DNA from: an uncultured Clostridia bacterium
GTDB taxonomy: Bacteria > Bacillota_A > Clostridia > Christensenellales > Aristaeellaceae
NCBI GenBank assembly: GCA_947165745.1
Contig: CAMVBO010000088.1
Location: forward strand, 1-7,032
Reading direction: 5' to 3'
Length of the DNA stretch: 7,032 nucleotides
Below, piece by piece: positions 1 through 6,300 of this stretch (its first letter is position 1; the number at the start of each line of letters is the position of its first letter). The notes beneath the pieces were generated by a model that worked only from the letters and a program-made list of their open reading frames with translations, had not been told where the DNA came from and searched no databases. The translations under genes were made by a program, and so were the position numbers.

Positions 1-1231
1 CGTTGATGATCCGCCGGGTGGACACGTCGTCGTCCGGGTTCACCAGCGCGCGCATGTAGGCGATCAGGTCCTTGACCTCCTTGCGCTCATAGAAGCGCTG
101 GCCGCCGTAGACCCGATAGGGCGTGCCGCCCCGCACGAAGGCCTCTTCAAGCACGCGGGACTGGGCGTTGGTGCGGTAGAGCACGGCGATGCCGCCGGGG
201 TTTTCACCCCCGGCGATCAGCTTGCGGCTCATCGCGGCGATGAAGGCCGCCTCGTCCCGCTCGTCCATGGCGTGATAGAGGGCGATGCGCTCGCCGCCCT
301 CCGACTCGGTCCACAGGGATTTCTCCTTGCGGCCCCGGTTGTGGGCGATCACCTGGTTGGCTGCGTCCAGGATGTTCCCAGTGGAGCGGTAGTTCTGCTC
401 CAGCTTGATGGTCACGCACTCCGGAAAGTCCTTCTCGAAATCCAGTATGTTGCGCAGGTCCGCGCCGCGCCAGCCATAGATGGACTGGTCGTCGTCGCCC
501 ACCACGCACAGGTTGTGCCGATCCCCCGCCAACAGCCGCACCAGCATATACTGGGCGGCGTTGGTGTCCTGGTACTCGTCCACCAGGATGTAGCGGAACT
601 TGTCCCGGTAATAGTCCAGCACCGGGGGATGCTCTGTCAGCAGCACCAGCGTCTTGATCAGCAGATCGTCGAAATCCAGCGCGTTGTTGCCCTTCAGCGC
701 CTGCTCGTAAAGCCTGTAGGCCTCGAACAGCTTGCGGCTGCGGAAGTCCCCCTCCGACTCCTTCAGCCACTCGTTGGGCGTCAGCAGCCGGTTCTTGGCA
801 TCGGAAATCACCGCGCGAATCTGCTTCGGCGGGTATTCCTTGTCGCTCAAATTCAGTTCCTTCGCCACCGACTTGATGACAGACATGCGGTCGTCCTCGT
901 CATAGATGGCGAACTGTCGCTTGTAGCCCAGCTTTTCGATGTCCCGGCGCAGGATGCGGGCGCAGCAGGAATGGAACGTGGAGATCCAGGCGTCCTCCGC
1001 CGCCTCCCCCGCCAGGGCGTGCACGCGGTCGGCCATCTCCCGGGCGGCCTTGTTGGTGAAGGTGATGGCCAGGATGTGCCAGGGCGCCACGCCCTTCTCC
1101 ATCAGGTAAGCCACGCGATAGGTCAGCACCCGGGTCTTGCCGCTGCCCGCGCCCGCCAAAACAAGCAGCGGCCCTTCCGTCTGTTCGACGGCGGCGCGCT
1201 GCTGTGGGTTCAAATCGTTCAGATTGATCAT
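1..1231 (-). CDS. pcrA: ATP-dependent DNA helicase PcrA/UvrD, N-terminal part (C-terminus beyond window)
   Basis: This encodes a superfamily 1A 3'-5' DNA helicase acting in the cytoplasm in repair, replication restart and removal of RecA filaments or stalled polymerase (family knowledge). The 410 residues in the window carry the expected motifs in order: Q motif LNPQQRAAV (8-15 region), Walker A AGAGSGKT (26-33), motif Ia ITFTNKAAREM (56-66), DFDDLL (186-191), Walker B/motif II VDEYQDTN (217-224), motif III VVGDDDQSIYGWRGA (243-257), motif IV QNYRS (279-283) and YRTNAQSR (352-359). PcrA proteins are usually around 720-750 aa, so roughly the last 45% lies left of base 1. The ATG start abuts the yerC stop codon (TAA then ATG, no gap). 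Only a weak AGAGG, 11 nt upstream inside yerC, could serve as ribosome binding site, so translational coupling to yerC is likely. The reading frame is intact to the edge. PcrA rather than Rep or UvrD is chosen from the Bacillota context; the fold is certain, the exact name less so. Confidence 0.95.
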   Translation of the reverse strand, partial: MINLNDLNPQQRAAVEQTEGPLLVLAGAGSGKTRVLTYRVAYLMEKGVAPWHILAITFTNKAAREMADRVHALAGEAAEDAWISTFHSCCARILRRDIEKLGYKRQFAIYDEDDRMSVIKSVAKELNLSDKEYPPKQIRAVISDAKNRLLTPNEWLKESEGDFRSRKLFEAYRLYEQALKGNNALDFDDLLIKTLVLLTEHPPVLDYYRDKFRYILVDEYQDTNAAQYMLVRLLAGDRHNLCVVGDDDQSIYGWRGADLRNILDFEKDFPECVTIKLEQNYRSTGNILDAANQVIAHNRGRKEKSLWTESEGGERIALYHAMDERDEAAFIAAMSRKLIAGGENPGGIAVLYRTNAQSRVLEEAFVRGGTPYRVYGGQRFYERKEVKDLIAYMRALVNPDDDVSTRRIIN

Positions 1232-1534
1232 TTATTCGGCATCCTCTTTGCCCAGGCTGTCCAGCACCTTCTGATAGCCGCCCGCGCCATAATTCAACGC
1301 CCGGTTCACGCGGCCGATCGTGGCGGTGGAGACGCCCGTCTTTTCCACGATCTCGGTATAGGTCGCCTGGCTCTTCAAAAGCTGGGCCACCTCCAGCCGC
1401 TGGGAAAGATCCTGGATCTCCCGGATGGTGAACAAATCCTCAAACAGGCGGTAGCAGTCCTCCATGCTCTCCAGGGCCAGGAACGCTTTGGCGAGGTTGT
1501 CGGTCTGCTTGTTTTGCAGTCTGGATGAAAACAT
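1232..1534 (-). CDS. yerC: TrpR-related regulator of the YerC/YecD family
   Basis: A 100-residue predicted DNA-binding protein of the YerC/YecD group, which is related to the Trp repressor. The whole length is alpha-helical in character. The helix-turn-helix is about residues 57-80, where YTEIVEKTGVSTATIGRVNR reads as helix, turn and recognition helix. The start was set at the ATG at 1534 because a GGAGG at 1543-1547 sits 8 nt upstream. An in-frame GTG 15 nt further upstream overlaps that ribosome binding site and is less likely. The gene has its own strong promoter and immediately precedes pcrA, so the two form an operon with adjacent stop and start codons. Family members often lie near pcrA in Bacillota (general knowledge). 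Their ligand and targets are largely unknown, and nothing here shows tryptophan dependence. Confidence 0.9.
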   Translation of the reverse strand: MFSSRLQNKQTDNLAKAFLALESMEDCYRLFEDLFTIREIQDLSQRLEVAQLLKSQATYTEIVEKTGVSTATIGRVNRALNYGAGGYQKVLDSLGKEDAE

Positions 1535-1542
1535 GTCGATGA

Positions 1543-1547
1543 CCTCC
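1543..1547 (-). promoter_or_regulatory. Ribosome binding site of yerC
   Basis: GGAGG on the minus strand, 8 nt before the ATG at 1534. It decides the start: the alternative GTG at 1549 overlaps this site and has no comparable upstream match. Confidence 0.85.
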
Positions 1548-1587
1548 ACATTCGTGTTTCGCTGTTTTATCAGGTTGGTGTATTAAT

Positions 1588-1616
1588 ATTATAGCGCATT
1601 AACGTGCAAACGTCAA
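1588..1616 (-). promoter_or_regulatory. Sigma-A-type promoter of yerC-pcrA
   Basis: TTGACG (1611-1616) and TATAAT (1588-1593) on the minus strand are separated by exactly 17 bp. Eleven of twelve consensus bases match. The predicted transcription start is near 1581, giving a leader of about 47 nt before yerC. No terminator with a U-tract is visible between the upstream Xre gene and this promoter, so some read-through from that gene is possible. Confidence 0.85.
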
Positions 1617-1652
1617 GCGCCGCGCGACGACATTCCCGATTCTTCACACGAA

Positions 1653-1970
1653 TCAATACTCCTGGGTCTTCTGGTTGTGTTCCCGAAGCAGGTGCATCAG
1701 GCCCTCCAGCAGCTCCTGATTGTCCTGATCGAAATTCAGCTGGCTGTGCAGCACGGCGTCGGACAGTGAATCCTGCAAGAGCACCGAGGGCGATATGTCC
1801 ATGGCGTTGCAAAGAGCCACCACCGTCTCCACGCTGGCCTTCTTCTCACCCCGCTCGATGTGGCCGATGAAGGAGCTGGAAACCCCGGTCTTTTCCGCCA
1901 GCTGTTCCTGGGTCAAGCGGTTCATCACCCGCTGCTGTCGCACGCGAACGCCCAGCTTTTCATAATCCAT
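1653..1970 (-). CDS. Xre-family helix-turn-helix transcriptional regulator
   Basis: A 105-residue regulator with a Cro/C1-type helix-turn-helix at about residues 5-65. LGVRVRQQR is helix 1, LTQEQLAEKTGVSSSFIGHIERG (19-41) spans the scaffold and recognition helices, and VETVVALCNAMDISPSVLL (47-65) completes the five-helix bundle. The tail, about 66-105, is acidic to neutral with a likely amphipathic helix (NQELLEGLMHLLREHNQ), probably for dimerisation or partner binding. The start at 1970 is supported by GGAGG 7 nt upstream; an open extension to 2024 has no such site. The gene is divergent from the membrane/sigma-like pair, and the shared 153-bp region holds operator-like palindromes, so autoregulation is plausible (inference). 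It resembles SinR-like or SlrR-like small regulators in architecture, but a specific orthologue cannot be assigned from sequence reading alone. Confidence 0.92.
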   Translation of the reverse strand: MDYEKLGVRVRQQRVMNRLTQEQLAEKTGVSSSFIGHIERGEKKASVETVVALCNAMDISPSVLLQDSLSDAVLHSQLNFDQDNQELLEGLMHLLREHNQKTQEY

Positions 1971-1977
1971 GCTATCG

Positions 1978-1982
1978 CCTCC
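1978..1982 (-). promoter_or_regulatory. Ribosome binding site of the Xre gene
   Basis: GGAGG on the minus strand, 7 nt before the ATG at 1970. It fixes the start of the regulator and rules out the longer N-terminal extension. Confidence 0.85.
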
Positions 1983-1997
1983 CTGTGCGCGTATCCT

Positions 1998-2067
1998 ACC
2001 ACCAGTGTAACCTGTTTCGCCCAAAAAATGAATTGTCCGTAGATTGTGTATTTACACCATTGGTGGT
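1998..2067. promoter_or_regulatory. Divergent control region with operator-like palindromes
   Basis: Three related elements lie between the divergent genes. At 2046-2057 is a perfect palindrome GTGTA-TT-TACAC. Overlapping it at 2055-2065 is CACCA-T-TGGTG. The plus-strand sequence TTACACCATTGGTGGT (2052-2067) recurs in inverted orientation at 1998-2010 as TTACACTGGTGGT read on the minus strand, that is, the same two blocks lacking the 3-nt CAT. Such symmetry is typical of Xre-regulator operators. A weak minus-strand -10 match (TACACT, inside the 1998-2010 copy) could belong to the Xre promoter, which would make that copy an autorepression site. The palindromes are seen; the binding protein is inferred. 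Confidence 0.45.
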
Positions 2068-2088
2068 CGAGGCGCATAATTCCCGCTA

Positions 2089-2117
2089 TTGTCTTTCCGC
2101 GCGTTTCAGGGTATAAT
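2089..2117 (+). promoter_or_regulatory. Sigma-A-type promoter of the membrane-protein/sigma-like pair (leaderless)
   Basis: TTGTCT (2089-2094) and TATAAT (2112-2117) have a 17-bp spacer. The -10 is perfect and the -35 matches four of six. With the usual 6-nt gap the transcription start falls at 2124, which is the A of the downstream ATG. No Shine-Dalgarno sequence lies between the -10 and that ATG. Confidence 0.75.
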
Positions 2118-2123
2118 AGCAAC

Positions 2124-2486
2124 ATGAAACACAGATGGATTCTGGCCTGGCTCCTCCAGGCCGTCGAGATGCTGGCGGCGGGGCTGCTGGCGGCGCTGGC
2201 CGTGGGCTGGGGGGCGATCCCCGGCGGCGTGCTGCTCTGGGGCGGTGTTCCACTGGTGGGGCTGTTCTCCGCCTGCCAGGCCACGCGCCGGGGATTGAAC
2301 AACTACCTGGCCTGGCTGATTCCGGCCCCCTGCCTGTTTGCCGCCCACTACGCGGTGTGGGGCTTCGCGCCGCCGGCGGGCGCGGGCCTCGTCACCGCCT
2401 TTCTTTCCCTGGTGGGCGCGGCGGCAGGCCAGGTGCTCGTTCAGCGGGGCAAGGCGCTTTGGACCGACCGACGCAAAGGAGCCTGA
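2124..2486 (+). CDS. Small four-helix integral membrane protein, unknown function
   Basis: A 120-residue hydrophobic protein that I do not recognise. Four membrane segments are visible at about residues 6-29, 32-50, 59-80 and 85-107, with a positively charged N-terminus (MKHR), a short basic loop (ATRRGLNN, 53-60) and a basic tail (QRGKALWTDRRKGA). By the positive-inside rule both ends are cytoplasmic. The size and four-helix pattern recall AtpI-like or similar small inner-membrane proteins, but no diagnostic motif supports any family. The ATG at 2124 was chosen because the promoter -10 ends 6 nt before it; the open frame running upstream to 2046 would lie before the transcription start. No ribosome binding site precedes it, so initiation is probably leaderless. 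The stop is 2 nt before the next ATG, so the two genes form a tight operon. Confidence 0.7.
   Translation: MKHRWILAWLLQAVEMLAAGLLAALAVGWGAIPGGVLLWGGVPLVGLFSACQATRRGLNNYLAWLIPAPCLFAAHYAVWGFAPPAGAGLVTAFLSLVGAAAGQVLVQRGKALWTDRRKGA
2475..2481 (+). promoter_or_regulatory. Ribosome binding site of the sigma-like gene
   Basis: AAAGGAG, 7 nt before the ATG at 2489, lies inside the last codons of the membrane-protein gene. It contrasts with that first gene, which has no such site, and it fixes the start well downstream of the longer open frame. Confidence 0.85.
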
Positions 2487-2488
2487 CC

Positions 2489-3190
2489 ATGCAGCAACAA
2501 ACCTCCGAACAGCTCAGATCCTGGTTCAGGAACGTGGAGCCCATCTATGCCGAGCTGTTCAACGCCGCCCACGCCATGTGCGGCAATTACGATTTGGCGG
2601 AATACGCCCTGCGCAGCGCCATACTGGACGTGTGGCTGCAAAATGCCAACGGCGGCATGGGCTTTCGGGAGCGACTGCGCGGCGCGCTGCGCCAGGAGGC
2701 CTTCGACGCGGCCCTCTCCGAGGATGCCCGCCGGGCGGAGTTCACCTGGCCCGGATACGCCGGTCCCTCTGACGATCCCATCCTGGGCCAGCTGTCCCAG
2801 GAGCGGGTGGAGACCCAGCGCCTGGCAGTGCTGCGCCACGGCTGCGGACTGACGCCGAAGGCCATCGCCCGGCTGACCGGCATGGGGCAAGGCCAAATCC
2901 GCGCCGAGTTGAGCCGCTTTGAGGCCCGATGCCGGCGCAACCTGTCCGGCCAAAACCGCGCCCGCGCCGACCAGCTGATCTCCCGTCGGCTCAAGCGGCT
3001 GCTGACCCAGGGCGGCCCCGGCATCCCCCAGCCCTCCCAGGTCTACCGCGCCTTTGAGGCGGAGGCCGACGGCGCCCAGGTCACCGGCCACCGCGTCTCC
3101 CGCGTGTTCGGCCACGTTCTGATGGCCGTGCTCGCCCTGGCCTGCGCCGCCGCGTTCTGGCTGTTTGCCGTGCTGGTGCAGCCAATGTGA
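2489..3190 (+). CDS. Sigma-70 (ECF-like) protein with a C-terminal transmembrane anchor
   Basis: A 233-residue protein. Residues 18-50 align by eye with ECF sigma region 2 (LFNAAHAMCGNYDLAEYALR and on, compare the family pattern of GN-x-DAEDLVQEVFL-x-AW). Residues 58-76 resemble the following helix. Residues 105-151 match sigma region 4: RLAVLRHGCGLTPKAIARLTG then a recognition helix (QGQIRAELSRFEARCRR). Residues 207-230 form one strongly hydrophobic helix (LMAVLALACAAAFWLFAVLV), leaving three residues outside, so the sigma-like part would face the cytoplasm. Key region 2 positions are changed: the family's AED-x-x-Q reads AEYALR, and the aromatic W of the next helix is R. It may therefore bind core polymerase weakly or act as a tethered DNA-binding protein. 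It is 2 nt downstream of a four-helix membrane protein, so the two may form a complex. The sigma relationship is inferred from pattern; a generic helix-turn-helix protein is the alternative. Confidence 0.6.
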   Translation: MQQQTSEQLRSWFRNVEPIYAELFNAAHAMCGNYDLAEYALRSAILDVWLQNANGGMGFRERLRGALRQEAFDAALSEDARRAEFTWPGYAGPSDDPILGQLSQERVETQRLAVLRHGCGLTPKAIARLTGMGQGQIRAELSRFEARCRRNLSGQNRARADQLISRRLKRLLTQGGPGIPQPSQVYRAFEAEADGAQVTGHRVSRVFGHVLMAVLALACAAAFWLFAVLVQPM

Positions 3191-3206
3191 TCCCACGCCG
3201 CGCCCG

Positions 3207-3240
3207 CGGAAAGCGGCGGCAGGATGCCGGGGCGCTTCCG
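3207..3240 (+). terminator. GC-rich hairpin after the sigma-like gene, possible weak terminator
   Basis: CGGAA (3207-3211) can pair with TTCCG (3236-3240), GCG with CGC inside it, and an inner CGGC/GCCG closes an AGGAT loop. The hairpin begins 17 nt after the stop codon of the sigma-like gene. It is interrupted by bulges and is not followed by a T-tract, so termination at it is uncertain. Confidence 0.25.
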
Positions 3241-3284
3241 ATATAAACAAACCGATCTTTCCCAACAGCCTTGCAAAAACATTA

Positions 3285-3314
3285 GTCGGGGATTTCCATT
3301 GGATACCCCCCGAC
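3285..3314 (-). terminator. Second, downstream terminator-like hairpin for the 1066-aa protein gene
   Basis: GTCGGGG (3285-3291) pairs with CCCCGAC (3308-3314), with an inner TCCA/TGGA pairing. Read on the minus strand it is followed after a few bases by five T (3275-3279). It lies about 40 nt beyond the main terminator and could act as a backstop against read-through into the convergent operon. Confidence 0.4.
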
Positions 3315-3350
3315 CCGCGCGACATTTGCTAATCATGTACAAATCTACAA

Positions 3351-3384
3351 ACACGGGGCCGCCTCGCATGAGGCGGCCCCGTGT
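3351..3384 (-). terminator. Rho-independent terminator of the 1066-aa protein gene
   Basis: A perfect 15-bp stem, ACACGGGGCCGCCTC (3351-3365) with its complement at 3370-3384, closes a 4-nt loop. On the minus strand it starts 10 nt after the stop codon and is followed by a T-rich run (TTGTAGATTT). The plus-strand side lacks T residues, so the polarity is minus. Being very stable, it may also hinder transcription arriving from the plus-strand operon. Confidence 0.85.
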
Positions 3385-3394
3385 CATCCCCGGC

Positions 3395-6300
3395 CTACGG
3401 CACCACGTTGATGGTGATCGTGGCCTTTTTCTTGTTCTTGGAGGTCGTCACGGTGATCTTGACCTTCCCCTTCTTTTTGCCGGTCACCACGCCGTTGGCG
3501 TCCACGGTCGCGATCTTCTTGTTGGCGCTCTTCCAGGTCACGCCGCTCTGGGCGGTCAGCGGCCTGAGCGCCGCGCCCAGCTGCAGCGTCTGGCCCACCT
3601 TCACCGTCTTGCCGGGACAGGTGATGCTCACGCCCGTGGGCTTCAAGGGGTCCACCACCTTCACGGTGATGGTCGCCTTCTTCCTGTTCCGCGTGGTGAC
3701 GGTGATCTTCGCCGTGCCTTCCTTAATAGGCGTCACCAGTCCGCTGGCATCCACCCGGGCTACCTTGGCGTTGCTGCTCTTCCAGATCAGATTCGACCGG
3801 GCCGTGTCCGGCTTCAGCACCCCGTTCAGCGGCAGCGTCTGGCCCAGGTAGAGCGTCGCCTTTTTCCCGTTGGCAATGCGCACGCCCGTGGGCTTGTAGC
3901 GATCCACCACCTTCACGGTGATGGTCGCCTTCTTTTTGTTCCAGGTGGTGACGGTGATCTTCGCCGTGCCCTCCTTGTGCGGGGTCACCAGGCCGCTGCC
4001 GTCCACGCTGGCCACGCTCTTTTTACTGCTCTTCCATGTCAGCTTCGACTGCGCGGTGTCCGGCTTCAGCACCCCGTTCAGCGACAGCGTCTCGTCCAGA
4101 TAGAGGGTCGCCTTTTTGCCGTTGGCGATGCTCACGCCCGTGGGCTTCAAGGGATCCACCACCTTGACGATGACCGTGGCCGTCTTCTTTTTGTTGCTGG
4201 TGGTCACGGTGATGGTGGCGCTGCCCTCGGCCTTCGCGGTGACGACGCCGCCGCCGTCCACGCTGACCGCCCTGGTCTTGGAGGACTTATAGGCCTTCAC
4301 GCTCACCTTTGCCGCGTCCGCGAACGCGGGCGTCAGCCGGAACCGCTCGCCCAGGTTCACGGTGATGGTGCCGTTCTTGCCGTTTTTGGTCAGGCGGCTG
4401 CCCGGATAAACCAGGTGGTCGATTTCCGTCTGCGGTATGATCCACGCCCCGCACACGGAGCACTTTTCGCCATCCGACAGACCCGCGCTGGCATACGTCG
4501 CCGGGAAGCCCAACACCGTTTCCGGCGTGTGCGCCAGCCGGTCGATGGTCTGCTGCGGGGTGATCCACTCGCCGCAAACAGAGCACCTCTCCCCGTCTGT
4601 CAGGCCCTCCTCCGCGCAGGAAGCCGCCGTGCCGTGCACGGTTTCGGGGCTGTGGCCCGTGGCCTTGACCGTTTCCTGCGGAACCAGCGGCTCACCGCAG
4701 ACAGCGCAGTGGCTGCCCTGGGTCAGTCCGGCGTCCACGCAGGTGGGCGCCACAGCTTCGTCGATGATCGCCTCGCCGTGTTTGAAGGAATACTTGAGGT
4801 TCAGCCGCTGGCCATATTCAATGGCCTTCGCGTTGCCGCAGGACTCGATGAGCAGCCCCGTGCTGCCCGCGCGGCCAAAGGCGCCGGCATCGAAGGCGGC
4901 TTCATCGATGGATTGCACGCTGTCCGGTATCGTAATCTGAATCAGGTTCGGGCAGTTCGCGAACGCGCCGGAGCCGATGCCGGTGACGCCGCTTTCCAGG
5001 CTCACCCGCTTAAGGGCGGTCCCGGCCCAGGGCGCGACATCGCCGTCCTTGCCGGTAAAGCCGGGAATGGGGCCGCTGCCCATGACGCGTAGGGTGCCCG
5101 CGCCGTTCATCTTCCAGAAAACGTCGCCCAGCGCGGTCCAGTCCTCCATGGGGCCGACGGGATCGCCCGCGTAGGTCAGATCCTCGGCTTTAAACAGGTT
5201 GGAGATTCTGTTTTCAAAGCTGTAGGCGACGACAGTGCTCTTTGTCGCGAAGCAATAGGCACCCGCGTCGTTCATGTGGGTATAGCCCACCAGGAACAGC
5301 TGGTTGGGATAGCCCACGTTGCCACTGTCGCAGTTGGTCAGGTCGGCCATGTAATTCGCGCCGTCGATGTTCACCATGTTCCACATATGGAAGCCGGTGC
5401 TGGTGCCGGTGGACATATCCCCGGTGACGCTGACCACCGCGAGAACGCGGCCGTCGATGAAGTCGCTCTCGTCGCACAGGAACTGGAAGGCTTTGGAATA
5501 GCCCTCGCACACCACGTTGGTGGCGGGATCGCCGTCGAAAACCCAGACCAGCTGCCAGGGATCGCCATAGGCGGCGCCGCTGGCGTCCCTGTTGTAGCTG
5601 ACCAGATCGCAGACGGCCTGCTTGTAGGCGGCCAGCTTGTCCAGGTCGCCCAGGGATTGGTTGGCCTCGATGATTTGCCGGGCGTTCGCGGCGGCGGATT
5701 TCACGGCGGCAGCCTTGGCGGCGTCGGTTTCATAGGTGTTCTCCTCGCCGCTGCTGGAATAGTCCCTGGAAACGCAGAACGCGTAGCGGGTGTCGCCGCT
5801 CTCCTTGCCAGTGACGCGGATCTGATCGCCCACGAAAGTCGCGCTCACGCCGCGCCAGGACATGCCCTTGGTCTTGTCATACCAATACAGGTCGTAGGGA
5901 CAGTCCACCACCAGGGCGCGGATAACGTTGTTGATGTCGATGCGGATGAAATCGGTGATGACCTGGCGGGCCTCGTCCGTCAGCTTGTTGTCCTCGCCGA
6001 CAAAGCTCTCCAGGCCCAGGTCGGCGGCGCTGTAGTATTCCTCGGGGTAGAGCGTCGCCCCGGATACGTAGAACACGGTGTCGCTGCGCTCGCCCGCGGC
6101 CACCTGCTGAATCTGGGCCTTGAGGGCGTTGTACAGCCGCAGATTAACACCGCTGAGCCGCTGCCCCGCCATGCTGGCATAGGCCGCGCGCAGCATCAAC
6201 CGGCTCTTCACGGGTTGGGCATGCATGGCCCGGTAAATATATCCGGCGGCCGCCGCCTCGTTGTCAAAGTCCACGTCGAGGCGGACCGCCTCTTCCTCGA

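Noticed and set aside
272..1528. 418-codon open frame on the plus strand opposite pcrA and yerC
   Set aside because: pcrA shows all helicase motifs in order on the other strand. The plus-strand frame is an antisense shadow spanning two genes.
1617..1652. GATTC/GAATC inverted repeat between the Xre stop and the yerC promoter, considered as a terminator
   Set aside because: The stem is only 5 bp and AT-rich, and no T-tract follows; too weak to call.
2046..2123. N-terminal extension of the four-helix membrane protein starting at 2046
   Set aside because: It would begin inside the operator-like palindromes and before the promoter, and has no ribosome binding site.
3224..5092. 622-codon open frame on the plus strand, antisense to the 1066-aa protein gene
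   Set aside because: It lies opposite a gene with clear domains, signal sequence, promoter and terminator. Its translation is low-complexity and His/Arg/Gly-rich with no domain, and it starts inside a terminator region. Long antisense frames are expected at this GC content.
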